Of a DNA stretch of 64,000 nucleotides, positions 9,970 through 19,370 are shown piece after piece. Location: assembly GCF_021532275.1 (NCBI RefSeq), contig NZ_JACBOT010000017.1:1-64000 (forward strand), read 5' to 3'. The position numbers were made by a program, and so were the translations under genes. The notes beneath the pieces are model-generated. The model was not told where the DNA came from. It saw only the letters and a program-made list of their open reading frames with translations, and made no database searches. The stretch's first letter is position 1, and every line of letters begins with the position of its first letter. This DNA comes from Brevibacterium sp. UCMA 11754. GTDB taxonomy: Bacteria > Actinomycetota > Actinomycetes > Actinomycetales > Brevibacteriaceae.

Positions 9970-10841
9970 GCCTCATCGACACTTTCGCCCGCACCCCAGG
10001 CACCGGCACGCCGCACCCGGCATCGAAGCGGCGCAGCCGCACCCGCGCGAGCATCGGGCCCGCCACCATCCTCTCCGGGCTGGTTCTGCTCATCGCCGTT
10101 GCGTGGGCACTCTTCCCGGGGCTGTTCACCCACCATGATCCCAATGACGGCGGAAACACTCCGGCGCTGCTGGCCCCGAGCCTCGACCATTGGTTCGGCA
10201 CCGACCAGACCGGCCGCGATGCCTTCACCCGCGTCGTCTACGGCGCATCTCAGTCCCTGCTGGCGGCGCTCGTGGCAGTGGGCGTCGGCCTTGTCGTGGG
10301 AACGGCGATCGGGCTCATCGCCGGCACCCGCCGCGGTTGGCTCGACGATGTGCTCATGCGCTTCATCGACGTGCTGCTCTCGATCCCCGCGATCCTGCTC
10401 AGCCTCTCGATCGTCATCGTCTTGGGCTTCGGCACCATCAACGCGGCAATCGCCGTCGGTGTCACGGCCATCGCCCAATTCGCACGCCTGTCGAGGTCAG
10501 AGGCGGTGCGGATCAACACAAGCGACTTCGTGGCAGCGGCCTACGGCTCGGGCGGCACCTTCTTCTCCGTCCTCTTCCGCCACATCCTGCCCAACTCGAT
10601 CTCGCCCGTCCTGTCCCTGGCCGTGCTGCAGATCGGTTCCGCAATCCTCCAGATCTCGACCCTGGGCTTCCTGGGCTACGGCACTCCTCCGCCGACACCT
10701 GAATGGGGCCTCATCATCGCCGAGGGCCGCAACTTCGTGGCTACCGCCTGGTGGCTGACCGTCCTGCCCGGCTTCGTCGTCATGGCCATCGTCCTGGCCA
10801 CCCATCAGATCGGCAATACCCTGCGAAAGGCGACATCATGA
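9966..10841 (+). CDS. ABC transporter permease, DppC type
   Basis: A 291-residue permease with an N-terminal cytoplasmic stretch, a first span around residues 25-50, then HWFGTDQTGRDAFTRVVYG, the hallmark of DppC/OppC/NikC subunits. The ATPase-docking loop is VAAAYGSGGTFFSVLFRHIL. The start overlaps the upstream permease stop (ATGA), and its own stop overlaps the ATPase start, so translation of the four transport genes is coupled. Confidence 0.88.
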   Translation: MSLIDTFARTPGTGTPHPASKRRSRTRASIGPATILSGLVLLIAVAWALFPGLFTHHDPNDGGNTPALLAPSLDHWFGTDQTGRDAFTRVVYGASQSLLAALVAVGVGLVVGTAIGLIAGTRRGWLDDVLMRFIDVLLSIPAILLSLSIVIVLGFGTINAAIAVGVTAIAQFARLSRSEAVRINTSDFVAAAYGSGGTFFSVLFRHILPNSISPVLSLAVLQIGSAILQISTLGFLGYGTPPPTPEWGLIIAEGRNFVATAWWLTVLPGFVVMAIVLATHQIGNTLRKATS

Positions 10842-12517
10842 CCGAGAGCGCACCACTGCTGTCCGTCCAGGATCTCAGTGTCGCCTACTCCCAAGCAGCA
10901 GCCCAAGCCGTCGACGGCGTCTCGTTCGCCGTTGGTGCCGGGTCGATGACCGCGGTCGTCGGCGAATCCGGGTCCGGCAAGTCGACGACCGCGAATGCGG
11001 TCATCGGTCTGCTCCCGGAGTCCGCGCAGATCATGGGTGGGCACATCCACCTCGGCGAGCTCGATCTGGGCGCGCTGGGCGCCAGCGCCTGGCGGGGAGT
11101 CCGCGGCAGTCAGATAGGCTATGTTCCCCAGGACCCCGGCAGTTCCCTCAACCCCCTGCAGACCATCGGAAAGTCCGTCGCCGAGGCGCTGCGAATCCAC
11201 AAGCGTGCCGACCGTAGATCCGCCCGCGCCCAGGTCATCGACCTGCTGGCCAAGGTCGGCATCGATCGTCCGCAGATGCGTGCCGACCAGTTCCCGCATG
11301 AGCTCTCCGGAGGCATGCGTCAGCGGGTCCTCATCGCATCGGCTATCGCACTGCGTCCGCGTCTACTCATCGCCGATGAGCCGACCTCGGCGCTTGACGT
11401 GACCGTGCAGAAGCAGGTCCTCGATCTCCTCGATGGGCTGCGAGCCGAGACCGGGATGGGCGTCCTCTTCATCACTCACGACCTGGCTGTCGCCGGTGAA
11501 CGCGCCGATGATGTCGTGGTCATGCAGTCTGGGAAGGTCGTCGAGGCCGGTCCGGCAGCTCGGATCTTCTCCCGCCCTGCGACCGACTACACAGCCCGAC
11601 TTCTCGCCGATGCTCCGGCACTGAAGACGAAGGCTCGCCACACCGCGGCCGTCGAGGACTCGCAGACAGACTCCTCGTCGGCAGCCTTCGTCGCCGTCGA
11701 GGGACTGACTCAGGTCTATGCCCGCAACGAGGATCAGGTCATCGGCGTCGACGACGTCTCGCTGAGCGTTCAACGCGGAACCACACACGGGATCGTGGGC
11801 GAATCCGGGTCCGGCAAGACCACGACAGGCAAGGCCCTGGCAGGGTTCCTGACCCCGCAGTCCGGTCGCATTCGCATCGGCGATTTCGACACCGCTGATT
11901 CCGTGACGGGCAATGCCGCACGCGTCCGCCATCGGGACTTCCGGCGCAGAGTCCAACTGGTGCACCAGAACCCGTATTCGGCGTTGGATCCGAAGCACTC
12001 GATCCGGCAGATCCTGACCGAGCCCCTGCGCAATTTCCGCATCGGGACCAGAACTTCGCGTCCCGGACTCGTCTCCGAGGCCCTTGACCGGGTGTCGCTG
12101 CCGACAGAATTCCTCGACCGGCGGCCGCAGGAGCTCTCCGGCGGTCAGCTGCAGCGAGTGGCGATCGCCCGAGCACTCATCGCCGGTCCGGAGCTCGTCG
12201 TCTTCGATGAAGCAGTCTCCGCCCTCGACGTCACCGTGCAGGCCCAGATTCTGGACCTCCTCGATGAGCTCCAAGCTGAGCTTGGTCTGACATATGTCTT
12301 CATCTCCCACGATCTTGCGGTCGTGCGTCAGATCGCTGATACGGTGTCGGTGATGTCGCAGGGACGCCTGATGGAGAACGGACTGACGGAGGACCTCTTC
12401 GCCCGCCCGCAGACCCACTACACGCGCACCCTCCTCGACGCGATCCCCCACCCCGTGATGCTCCACGGCGGCGAGGACGCGAAGAATCCGACACCGCTCG
12501 CAGCCGCAGAAAGATGA
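10838..12517 (+). CDS. Fused double ABC ATPase (DppD-DppF type)
   Basis: A 559-residue protein carrying two complete ABC ATPase domains. Domain 1 has Walker A GESGSGKST, signature LSGGMRQRV and Walker B LLIADEPTSALD. Domain 2 has Walker A GESGSGKTT, signature LSGGQLQRV and LVVFDEAVSALD. The start at 10838 overlaps the permease stop as ATGA. In many dipeptide importers these are two genes; the fusion is common in actinobacteria. It powers the importer formed with the two permeases and the lipoprotein. Confidence 0.9.
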   Translation: MTESAPLLSVQDLSVAYSQAAAQAVDGVSFAVGAGSMTAVVGESGSGKSTTANAVIGLLPESAQIMGGHIHLGELDLGALGASAWRGVRGSQIGYVPQDPGSSLNPLQTIGKSVAEALRIHKRADRRSARAQVIDLLAKVGIDRPQMRADQFPHELSGGMRQRVLIASAIALRPRLLIADEPTSALDVTVQKQVLDLLDGLRAETGMGVLFITHDLAVAGERADDVVVMQSGKVVEAGPAARIFSRPATDYTARLLADAPALKTKARHTAAVEDSQTDSSSAAFVAVEGLTQVYARNEDQVIGVDDVSLSVQRGTTHGIVGESGSGKTTTGKALAGFLTPQSGRIRIGDFDTADSVTGNAARVRHRDFRRRVQLVHQNPYSALDPKHSIRQILTEPLRNFRIGTRTSRPGLVSEALDRVSLPTEFLDRRPQELSGGQLQRVAIARALIAGPELVVFDEAVSALDVTVQAQILDLLDELQAELGLTYVFISHDLAVVRQIADTVSVMSQGRLMENGLTEDLFARPQTHYTRTLLDAIPHPVMLHGGEDAKNPTPLAAAER

Positions 12518-12527
12518 GACCACCACG

Positions 12528-13571
12528 ATGACGAACAGCTCCCCCGGACCCCGGCTCGGATTCTTCACACGTCTGCTCGAGGACGCTCCGGCCGATCAGC
12601 GCTACCGGTTCGCGCTCGAACAGATCCAGGCGGCCGAGACACACGGATTCGATTCGGCCTGGGTCGCCCAGCACCACTTCTCCGCGGCCGAAGGTGGACT
12701 GCCCTCCCCGCTCGTGTTCCTCGCCCATGCTGCGGCGCAGACGTCTCGGATTCGACTGGGCACGGCGATCATCACCCTGCCGATGGAGAACGGTGTGCGT
12801 GTGGCCGAAGACGTCGCAGTCACCGATGTGCTCTCCGGCGGGCGCCTTGAGATCGGACTCGGTTCGGGCGGAAACCCCAAGTCGTTCCCGGCCTTCGGCA
12901 CCAGTTTCGATGTCCGCCGCGAAGTCTTCGCCGACAACCTCGCCGCGCTGAAGACGCTGCTGGCAGGGAAATCATTGGACACCGGACACGCCCTCTATCC
13001 GCAGGCCTCCGGCCGGTCTGACGGTCGCGGACTCTCCGAACGCCTCTGGCAGGCCACCTTCTCCTCCGGCGGTGCCGGAGCGGCCGGTGCCGCGGGTGAT
13101 GGCCTCATGCTCTCTCGAACGCAGCCCCGTGCACAGGACAATCCGGGGGCGCCCCTCGACGAAGTGCAGCTGCCGGTCATCGACACCTATCTGTCGAACC
13201 TGCCGGCGGGGGTCGAGCCCCGCATCCTCGCCTCCCGCACGGCCGTCGTCGCCGAGGCCAAGGATCTGCCGGCGCTGCGTGCGCTGACGGAACCGGCACT
13301 GCGGTCCGAGGCAGACCGCCTCGTCGGCTACGACACCTCCGGCCTGAGCCTTGATGAGCTGCTCGTCGCCACGGATACGTTCCTGGGCACCCCCGAGCAG
13401 GTCGTCGAACGCCTCTCGACAGACCGTGTCCTCTCACAGGCCACCGACGTCAGCTTCCAAGTGCACTCGGTGCCCACGACGAATGAGACCACCCTGCGAT
13501 CCATCGAGCTGCTGGCCACCGAGGTGGCACCGGCTCTGGGACTGACATTGACGACAGAACAGGCGGCCTGA
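12528..13571 (+). CDS. FMN-dependent luciferase-like monooxygenase
   Basis: A 347-residue LLM-class flavin-dependent oxidoreductase (bacterial luciferase TIM-barrel fold). Typical segments are RLGFFTRLLEDAPADQRYRF, FDSAWVAQHHF, RIRLGTAIITLP, VTDVLSGGRLEIGLGSGG and the late FLGTPEQVVERL. The pattern fits the KPN_01858-type subfamily, known for sitting beside peptide/nickel-type ABC transporters and CMD-domain proteins. It probably oxidises an imported compound using reduced FMN; no flavin reductase gene is nearby. It starts 10 bases after the ATPase gene and ends one base before the CMD gene. Confidence 0.85.
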   Translation: MTNSSPGPRLGFFTRLLEDAPADQRYRFALEQIQAAETHGFDSAWVAQHHFSAAEGGLPSPLVFLAHAAAQTSRIRLGTAIITLPMENGVRVAEDVAVTDVLSGGRLEIGLGSGGNPKSFPAFGTSFDVRREVFADNLAALKTLLAGKSLDTGHALYPQASGRSDGRGLSERLWQATFSSGGAGAAGAAGDGLMLSRTQPRAQDNPGAPLDEVQLPVIDTYLSNLPAGVEPRILASRTAVVAEAKDLPALRALTEPALRSEADRLVGYDTSGLSLDELLVATDTFLGTPEQVVERLSTDRVLSQATDVSFQVHSVPTTNETTLRSIELLATEVAPALGLTLTTEQAA

Positions 13572-13572
13572 C

Positions 13573-14916
13573 ATGACCGACATCATCAACACCCTGGCGG
13601 GAATCGCCGCGCAGGACCCGCTCGATGCTCTCCGCGATCACCGTGCACAGGCCAAGGAGAATGCGCAGCTCAGCTTCGAAGCTCTCTTGGAACCTGCCGA
13701 GGCCGAGGGGTTCTCCCAGCGAGATCGCTACGCCGTCGCCGCCTTCACCGCCGGGCTGCTGGGATCTCCCGCCGCCGAGGAGTTCTACCGCGACCTCCTT
13801 CGCGACGAGGACGAGGTCGCGTCCTGGGCAATCGCCGAACTCCTCGACGAGGCTCTGCCCGAACTCGACTCCCGGTCATCCGGGCACGGTCCCTATGGAA
13901 TCTTCGAATCCGCTGCACTCGCTGACGAGAACGTTGTCGGACCATGGTTGTCAGTGGAGAAGAAGTCCATCGAAGTCCTCGGTCCGCAGCTGGCCGCCGG
14001 GCTCGAATTCGCTCATCTTCTGGTCCTGCATCCGCGAGATTCTCGACCCGAACATATGGCGCTGCTGCTCGATGCCGGATGGGACGAGGATTCGATCGTC
14101 ACGCTCGCGCAACTTGTCTCGTTCCTCAACTTCCAGATCCGCATCAGTACCGGGCTGACGGCACTGGTCCACGCACCGACCGCGGCCTTGGCCCCCGTCG
14201 CAGACGAGCCACCGGAAGCGGTCGACGATGACAGCGAGGCCACCTCGGCGAGGGAATCCGCTGCCTCTTCGAAAGGCAGCGAAGCTCTGGCCCGGGTGGG
14301 CGATCGTGTCAGCTCCTACCCCGATCTCAAACGGCCCTCACTGTTCCAGCAGTCCGGATTGGGGTGGGTGCCCTGGATCGCACCCGTCGCCGAGGCGGAG
14401 CTGAGCGATGTCCAGCGTGAGGCTCTGATCGAGGCGGGGCGGGCGAAGAACCCCTACTTCCGTCTGTTGGCCAGAGATCCTGCGGCGCTGAGGGCCCGGA
14501 CGCTGACCGATCTCGACATCTTCTTCAACACCACCGACGGACTCGGCCGGGCCGAACGCGAGCTTGCCGCGACCGTGGCCTCACGTCTCAACGGGTGCCT
14601 GTTCTGCGCCTCGATCCACTCGGACCGGGCCACTGAGGAATCCGGGCGCCGCGACCTGGTGCAGTCGCTGCTCGACTCTGGCATTCACACACCGTCGAAC
14701 CTCGGCGACGCGGTCTGGGATGCTGTCGTCGACGCCTCCGCGGCGCTCACGCTCACGCCCCAGGCGTTCGGCCCGGCGCATGTGACTGCACTGCGCGAGG
14801 CCGGTCTCGAAGACGCGGACATCGTCGACGTCCTCAACTGCGCGGCCTTCTTCAACTGGGCCAATCGGCTCATGCTCTCCCTGGGAGAGCCGGAGGTGCT
14901 GGCACCCGGGAAGTGA
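13573..14916 (+). CDS. Double CMD-domain (alkylhydroperoxidase-like) fusion protein
   Basis: A 447-residue protein made of two carboxymuconolactone-decarboxylase/AhpD-like units. The first (about 1-200) lacks cysteines at the redox site and resembles the Avi_7170-type CMD proteins. The second (about 245-447) carries CLFCASIH (C342, C345, H349), the CxxC-x3-H redox/proton-relay motif of AhpD-like peroxidases, and resembles the Avi_7169 type. In related operons these are usually two separate genes. The acidic, Ser/Ala-rich segment at about 205-245 looks like the joining linker. It may reduce a peroxide made by the upstream flavin monooxygenase (inference). One base separates it from that gene. 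Confidence 0.8.
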   Translation: MTDIINTLAGIAAQDPLDALRDHRAQAKENAQLSFEALLEPAEAEGFSQRDRYAVAAFTAGLLGSPAAEEFYRDLLRDEDEVASWAIAELLDEALPELDSRSSGHGPYGIFESAALADENVVGPWLSVEKKSIEVLGPQLAAGLEFAHLLVLHPRDSRPEHMALLLDAGWDEDSIVTLAQLVSFLNFQIRISTGLTALVHAPTAALAPVADEPPEAVDDDSEATSARESAASSKGSEALARVGDRVSSYPDLKRPSLFQQSGLGWVPWIAPVAEAELSDVQREALIEAGRAKNPYFRLLARDPAALRARTLTDLDIFFNTTDGLGRAERELAATVASRLNGCLFCASIHSDRATEESGRRDLVQSLLDSGIHTPSNLGDAVWDAVVDASAALTLTPQAFGPAHVTALREAGLEDADIVDVLNCAAFFNWANRLMLSLGEPEVLAPGK

Positions 14917-14922
14917 CCCGGC

Positions 14923-15540
14923 TCAGCGGCCGCGCCCGGCCTTCACCACGACGTCGTCGATGGTGATCGTGCGGCCTTCAGGTCCGACCATCGTCCGCTG
15001 TGACTCCTCGGCGGTGACGACGGTCCAGACGGCTGGATCGAGACGATCCGTGATGGAGTCGGCGGTGGCTGAGGCTTCTGCAGGTGGATGAGATTCGCCA
15101 TGGCCGCGGTGGAGGTGGCCGACGATGAGCAGGGTTCCGCCGGGTGCCACCCAGGAGGCGATGCGGTCATAGAAGTCCAGCTGCCCCATCGCAGGGTGCG
15201 CATAGTGGGTGGTGACCAGATCGTACTGCGTCTCCGGTTCCCAGACGGACAGGTCAGCCTGGGCCCATGCGATTCGTCCGGCCATCCCGGCAGTGGCCGC
15301 ACGGTCCTCGGCATAGTTCAGCGCAGTGTCGGCGATGTCGGCGCCGGTGACATCCCACCCCTTGTCCGCCAGCCAGATGGCTTCTGCTCCGGCACCGCAG
15401 CCGGAATCGAGGGCGCTCCCGGGTTCGAGCTCACCGATCTGGTGGACCAGGTGGGGGTTCGGGTCGCCTGAGCTCATCATGGGGGCTCGTTCGCCATCCC
15501 AGGTCTTATCCCAGTAGCTCCTATCGAATGAGTGAGTCAT
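14923..15540 (-). CDS. Class I SAM-dependent methyltransferase
   Basis: A 205-residue methyltransferase. Motif I is ALDSGCGAGAEAIWLA followed by the acidic GADIADTAL, the usual SAM-binding arrangement. The N-terminal SYWDKTWDGERAP matches small thiopurine- or tellurite-methyltransferase-like proteins of actinobacteria. Its start overlaps the stop of the upstream flavoprotein gene by one base, so both are translated from one message. The substrate is unknown; pairing with a thioredoxin-reductase-like enzyme and a cupin regulator suggests a small toxic or thiol compound (inference). Confidence 0.8.
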   Translation of the reverse strand: MTHSFDRSYWDKTWDGERAPMMSSGDPNPHLVHQIGELEPGSALDSGCGAGAEAIWLADKGWDVTGADIADTALNYAEDRAATAGMAGRIAWAQADLSVWEPETQYDLVTTHYAHPAMGQLDFYDRIASWVAPGGTLLIVGHLHRGHGESHPPAEASATADSITDRLDPAVWTVVTAEESQRTMVGPEGRTITIDDVVVKAGRGR

Positions 15541-16511
15541 CAGCTTGCCCTCCCGTCCTGTTCGTCGTTCAGCTCTGCCACTGCACGATCGAGGTCCTTG
15601 AAGATGAGATCGGTGTTGATGTGCTGGGCGGCGAGCGCTCCGGCTGCCGCCGCACCGCTGACCTGTGCTCCGATGTCTGTGGCGTTGCCGGCGACCCAGA
15701 CACCCGGGACGGAGGTCAGTCCGAAGGATTCGGTTTCGATGAAAGCTCCTGCTGGATGTGCCGTGGGTTCGAGACCGATACTCGCGAACATTTCGGTACG
15801 CGCGACCATCGGTGTGGCCACGACCGCCGCGTCCACAGCAACGACCTGCCCATCGTCCAGGCGAACACCGGTCAGTGTGTCGTCTATGATCTCGAGGCTC
15901 TCGATGCCGCCTTCGATCACTGGGATGTCGAGTGCCTGCAGCTTGATCTGCTCCTCCTCGCTCAGCTCGTGGTCTCCGGCGAAGAGCATCACCTGGTCAC
16001 TCCACTGGCGGAACAGGAATGCCTTGTGGACGGCCATCGGGGTGGTGACGAGGACTGCGATGCGGCCATCCCGAACCTCCCACCCATGGCAGTACGGGCA
16101 ATGGAGCACGCCATGGCCCCATTGCTCGCGGACACCCGGGATCTCGGGCAGCTCGTCGACCAAGCCGGTCGCAATGAGCAGGCGCCTGCCTTCGACGGCG
16201 TTCCCATCGCGCAAAGTGAGCGTGAAACCGTCTTCAGCGCCGCTGACGGCGACGACTTCATCGTCGATGAGCTCTCCGCCGTAGCCGAGCACCTCTTCGC
16301 GTCCTCGCCTCAGCAGCTCCTGGGGACTGATGCCTTCGTGGCCCAGCAGCCCGTGCACTCCGTCCGCGGGTGCGTTGCGCGGTTGGCCCGCGTCGAACAC
16401 GGTCACACTCCGGCGTGCGCGGGCCAGGGTCAGACCCGCACTGAGGCCGGCTGCTCCCGCTCCCACGATCACGACGTCTCGGATTGCGCTCTTCTTCTCT
16501 GCCACGCTCAT
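15540..16511 (-). CDS. Thioredoxin-reductase-like FAD/NAD(P)H oxidoreductase
   Basis: A 323-residue flavoprotein with an FAD-binding VIVGAGAAGLSAGLTLA at the N-terminus, a CPYC redox pair (C138, C141) in HCPYCHGWE and a C-terminal VWVAGNATD FAD segment. It resembles TrxB in length and layout, but no thioredoxin gene is adjacent and the NAD(P)-binding GxGxxA motif is not clear. It may therefore serve another disulphide or small molecule. It is first in an operon with the methyltransferase and divergent from an XRE-cupin regulator, an arrangement seen in other actinobacteria. Confidence 0.82.
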   Translation of the reverse strand: MSVAEKKSAIRDVVIVGAGAAGLSAGLTLARARRSVTVFDAGQPRNAPADGVHGLLGHEGISPQELLRRGREEVLGYGGELIDDEVVAVSGAEDGFTLTLRDGNAVEGRRLLIATGLVDELPEIPGVREQWGHGVLHCPYCHGWEVRDGRIAVLVTTPMAVHKAFLFRQWSDQVMLFAGDHELSEEEQIKLQALDIPVIEGGIESLEIIDDTLTGVRLDDGQVVAVDAAVVATPMVARTEMFASIGLEPTAHPAGAFIETESFGLTSVPGVWVAGNATDIGAQVSGAAAAGALAAQHINTDLIFKDLDRAVAELNDEQDGRAS

Positions 16512-16625
16512 GCCTCTCGTCCTCCCACGAAATCAGGAACTGCCTCTGCGACGTTCCAATACTTCGATGGTGACAAGCACGACGCATCATTGCAAATGAG
16601 TTTTCCGAATGGCAAAATTGTGAGC

Positions 16626-17225
16626 ATGGATGAACTCATGGACCGCACCCTCGATGCTGTCGGACCACGCTTGAAGCAGCTGCGACAGCGCCGCGACATC
16701 ACTCTCACCGATCTCTCCGAAGAGACCGGCATCTCGATCAGCACACTGTCACGGCTCGAGGCTGGTCACCGCCGCCCCAGCCTCGAACAGCTTCTGCCCT
16801 TGGCACGCGCATTCGGTGCCACTCTCGACGAGCTCGTCGATGCTCCACCGACTGGAGATCCGCGCATCAATCTGCGTCCGATCCCCAGTGGTGATGGTCG
16901 GACCATACTGCCTCTGACTCGTCGGGCTGGGGGCATCCAGGCCTACAAGTTCATCCTTCCCGCCGGGGACGACGAGACAGTGCCCGAGCTGCGCACCCAT
17001 GACGGCTATGACTGGGCGTTCGTCCTCAACGGCAGACTCCGACTCGTCCTGGGCGAACACGACCTCATCCTCGAACCGGGCGAGGCCGCGGAGTTCGACA
17101 CTCGCACTCCGCACTGGTTCGGCGCCACCAGCTCAGGACCGGTCGAATTCCTCAGCCTTGTCGGCAAGCAGGGAGAACGAGCCCACATCCGAGCGGCGCC
17201 GAAGCGCCGCCTCGGCGCAGAATAG
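16626..17225 (+). CDS. XRE-family regulator with C-terminal cupin
   Basis: A 199-residue regulator. An N-terminal helix-turn-helix (about 10-65: LKQLRQRRDITLTDLSEETG, ISTLSRLEAGHRRPSLEQL) is joined to a small cupin domain (about 95-185: HDGYDWAFVLNGRLRL, EPGEAAEFDTRTPHWFG). Such proteins sense a small ligand through the cupin. ATG 16626 is preferred, since the family usually begins shortly before the HTH; an in-frame ATG at 16596 is possible. It is divergent from the flavoprotein-methyltransferase pair with a 114-base gap and most likely controls it and itself. Confidence 0.85.
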   Translation: MDELMDRTLDAVGPRLKQLRQRRDITLTDLSEETGISISTLSRLEAGHRRPSLEQLLPLARAFGATLDELVDAPPTGDPRINLRPIPSGDGRTILPLTRRAGGIQAYKFILPAGDDETVPELRTHDGYDWAFVLNGRLRLVLGEHDLILEPGEAAEFDTRTPHWFGATSSGPVEFLSLVGKQGERAHIRAAPKRRLGAE

Positions 17226-17253
17226 ATGCAAGCGCCAGGCGAACTGACTGGTG

Positions 17254-17673
17254 TCAGCCGATGTCCATGAGCGTCGACCGGATGATGAAGCGATTGCCCG
17301 TCGGTGACTCGACGCTGAAGCCGCCTCCCCGTCCGGGCACCACATCCACCGTCAGATGCGTGTGCTTCCAGTATTCGAACTGCTCGACCGACATCCAGAA
17401 GTCGAGGCCGGACTTCTCACTGTCGTCGATGGGCAGTTCGAAGTGTCCGAGCAGGACGTCGGCATCGGAGGTGAGGAAGTCGCCTTCTGGGAAGCACATC
17501 GGCGAGGACCCGTCGCAGCAGCCACCCGACTGGTGGAACATCAGTTGACCGTGTTTGGAGACCAGTTCGCCGAGGAGGTCGACGGCGGCCTGTGTCATGG
17601 CCACCCGGGACTTCTCCTCCCCGTCGATGGTGGGGGTAGATTCCAGTGCTGCTGTCTGTGTCGATTCACTCAT
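17254..17673 (-). CDS. DUF779 family protein
   Basis: A 139-residue DUF779 protein with the cysteine-rich segment SGGCCDGSSPMCF and the conserved EQFEYWKHTHLTVDVVPGRG. Genes of this family are typically next to aldehyde dehydrogenases, as here: the ATG overlaps the dehydrogenase stop by one base. The clustered cysteines may bind metal or be redox active, but the role is not established. It probably assists or regulates the aldehyde dehydrogenase (inference from context). Confidence 0.85.
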   Translation of the reverse strand: MSESTQTAALESTPTIDGEEKSRVAMTQAAVDLLGELVSKHGQLMFHQSGGCCDGSSPMCFPEGDFLTSDADVLLGHFELPIDDSEKSGLDFWMSVEQFEYWKHTHLTVDVVPGRGGGFSVESPTGNRFIIRSTLMDIG

Positions 17674-19196
17674 CAGAAAAATCCTTGTGCGTTCTCCGAG
17701 TAGCTGACCAGCAGGTTCTTCGTCTGCTGGTAGTGGTCGAGCATCATCAGGTGGTTCTCTCGGCCGATTCCCGATGATTTGTATCCGCCGAACGCGGCAT
17801 GTGCCGGGTAGGCGTGATAGTTGTTCACCCAGACACGGCCGGCCTGGATGTCACGGCCGGCACGGTAGGCGATGTTGCCGGTGCGGGCCCAGACGCCGGC
17901 CCCCAGACCGTAGAGCGTGTCGTTGGCGGTGGTGATGGCGTCGTCGTAGTCCTTGAACGAGGTCAGTGCTACGACTGGACCGAAGATCTCCTCCTGGAAG
18001 ATCCGCATATTGTTCGAGCCCTTGAAGATTGTGGGCTGGACGTAGAAGCCGCCTGATAGATCTCCTTCGAGTTCGGCCTTGTCACCGCCGATGAGCACCT
18101 CGGCGCCTTCGTCCTTGCCGATCTGCAGGTAGGACATGATCTTCTCGTACTGATCATTCGAGGCCTGCGCGCCGACCTGGGTGTCGGTGTCGAGCGGATT
18201 GCCCTGCTTGATCGAACGCACACGCTCGACACCAGCAGCGACGAAGTCATCGAAGATCGACTCCTGGACGAGGGCGCGAGACGGGCAGGTACAGACCTCA
18301 CCCTGATTGAGTGCGAACATCGCGAAGCCTTCGAGCGCCTTGTCGCGGTAGCTGTCGTCGGCGGCGAGGACGTCTTCGAAGAAGATGTTCGGAGACTTGC
18401 CGCCGAGTTCCAGGGTGACCGGGATGATGTTCTGCGAGGCGTATTGCATGATCAGACGACCCGTCGTCGTCTCACCGGTGAACGCGATCTTCTTGATCCG
18501 CTTGTTCGAGGCCAGGGGTTTGCCTGCCTCGACGCCGAAGCCGTTGACGATGTTGAGGACACCGGGTGGCAGCAGATCGCCGACGAGTTCAGCCAGGATG
18601 AGGATCGAGGCCGGAGTCTGCTCGGCGGGTTTGAGGACGACGCAGTTGCCTGCGGCGAGCGCCGGTGCCAGCTTCCATGTGGCCATGAGGATGGGGAAGT
18701 TCCACGGGATGATCTGTCCGACGACGCCGAGCGGCTCGTGGAAGTGATAGGCCACGGTGTCATCGTCGATCTGCGACAGGCCGCCTTCTTGGGCCCGGAT
18801 CGCTGCGGCGAAATAGCGGAAGTGGTCGATGGCCAATGGGATGTCGGCGGCCAGTGGTTCGCGGATGCCCTTGCCGTTGTCCCAGGTCTCTGCGACCGCG
18901 AGCATCTCAAGATTGGCCTCCATTCGATCAGCGATCTTGAGGAGGATGTTCGAGCGCTCGGTCACCGAGGTCTTGCCCCAGGCCGGTGCTGCCGCCCAGG
19001 CCGCATCGAGGGCAGTTTCGATGTCGTCGGCGGTGGAGCTGGGGATCTCTGTGAATGCATGTCCGGTGACGGGAGTGATGTTGTCGAAGTAGTCGCCGTT
19101 CTTCGGCGGCACCCACTCGCCTCCGATGTAGTTCTCGTAGCGCGATTTGAACGTGACGAGTGAACCTTCGGTACCGGGTGCTGAGTAGACTGCCAT
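17673..19196 (-). CDS. Aldehyde dehydrogenase, ExaC/AldB/ThcA type
   Basis: A 507-residue NAD(P)-dependent aldehyde dehydrogenase oxidising short aldehydes such as acetaldehyde to acids. Visible are the cofactor and catalytic segments [33 protein letters not shown] with the general-base glutamate, and [15 protein letters not shown] with the catalytic cysteine (near residue 300). The CTCPSR pattern marks the ExaC/AldB/ThcA branch. The start at 19196 is chosen for the GAAGGAG site 4 bases upstream and because family homology begins with [16 protein letters not shown]. It forms a two-gene operon with the DUF779 gene. Confidence 0.92.
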   Translation of the reverse strand: MAVYSAPGTEGSLVTFKSRYENYIGGEWVPPKNGDYFDNITPVTGHAFTEIPSSTADDIETALDAAWAAAPAWGKTSVTERSNILLKIADRMEANLEMLAVAETWDNGKGIREPLAADIPLAIDHFRYFAAAIRAQEGGLSQIDDDTVAYHFHEPLGVVGQIIPWNFPILMATWKLAPALAAGNCVVLKPAEQTPASILILAELVGDLLPPGVLNIVNGFGVEAGKPLASNKRIKKIAFTGETTTGRLIMQYASQNIIPVTLELGGKSPNIFFEDVLAADDSYRDKALEGFAMFALNQGEVCTCPSRALVQESIFDDFVAAGVERVRSIKQGNPLDTDTQVGAQASNDQYEKIMSYLQIGKDEGAEVLIGGDKAELEGDLSGGFYVQPTIFKGSNNMRIFQEEIFGPVVALTSFKDYDDAITTANDTLYGLGAGVWARTGNIAYRAGRDIQAGRVWVNNYHAYPAHAAFGGYKSSGIGRENHLMMLDHYQQTKNLLVSYSENAQGFF

Positions 19197-19370
19197 GACA
19201 CTCCTTCGTGTGAGTCCATCCGCTCGCATCGCACGCATTGTTTCGCGTGCAGTGCATGGTCGTGGTCGACTGCGCGGAGCGGACGTGTCCGTATCCTCTC
19301 ACCATAGGGCGGAGAGAGTGTACGAACAATAGCCTGCACGATTTCAAGGTGAAGTTGAGAGAATGACTCG

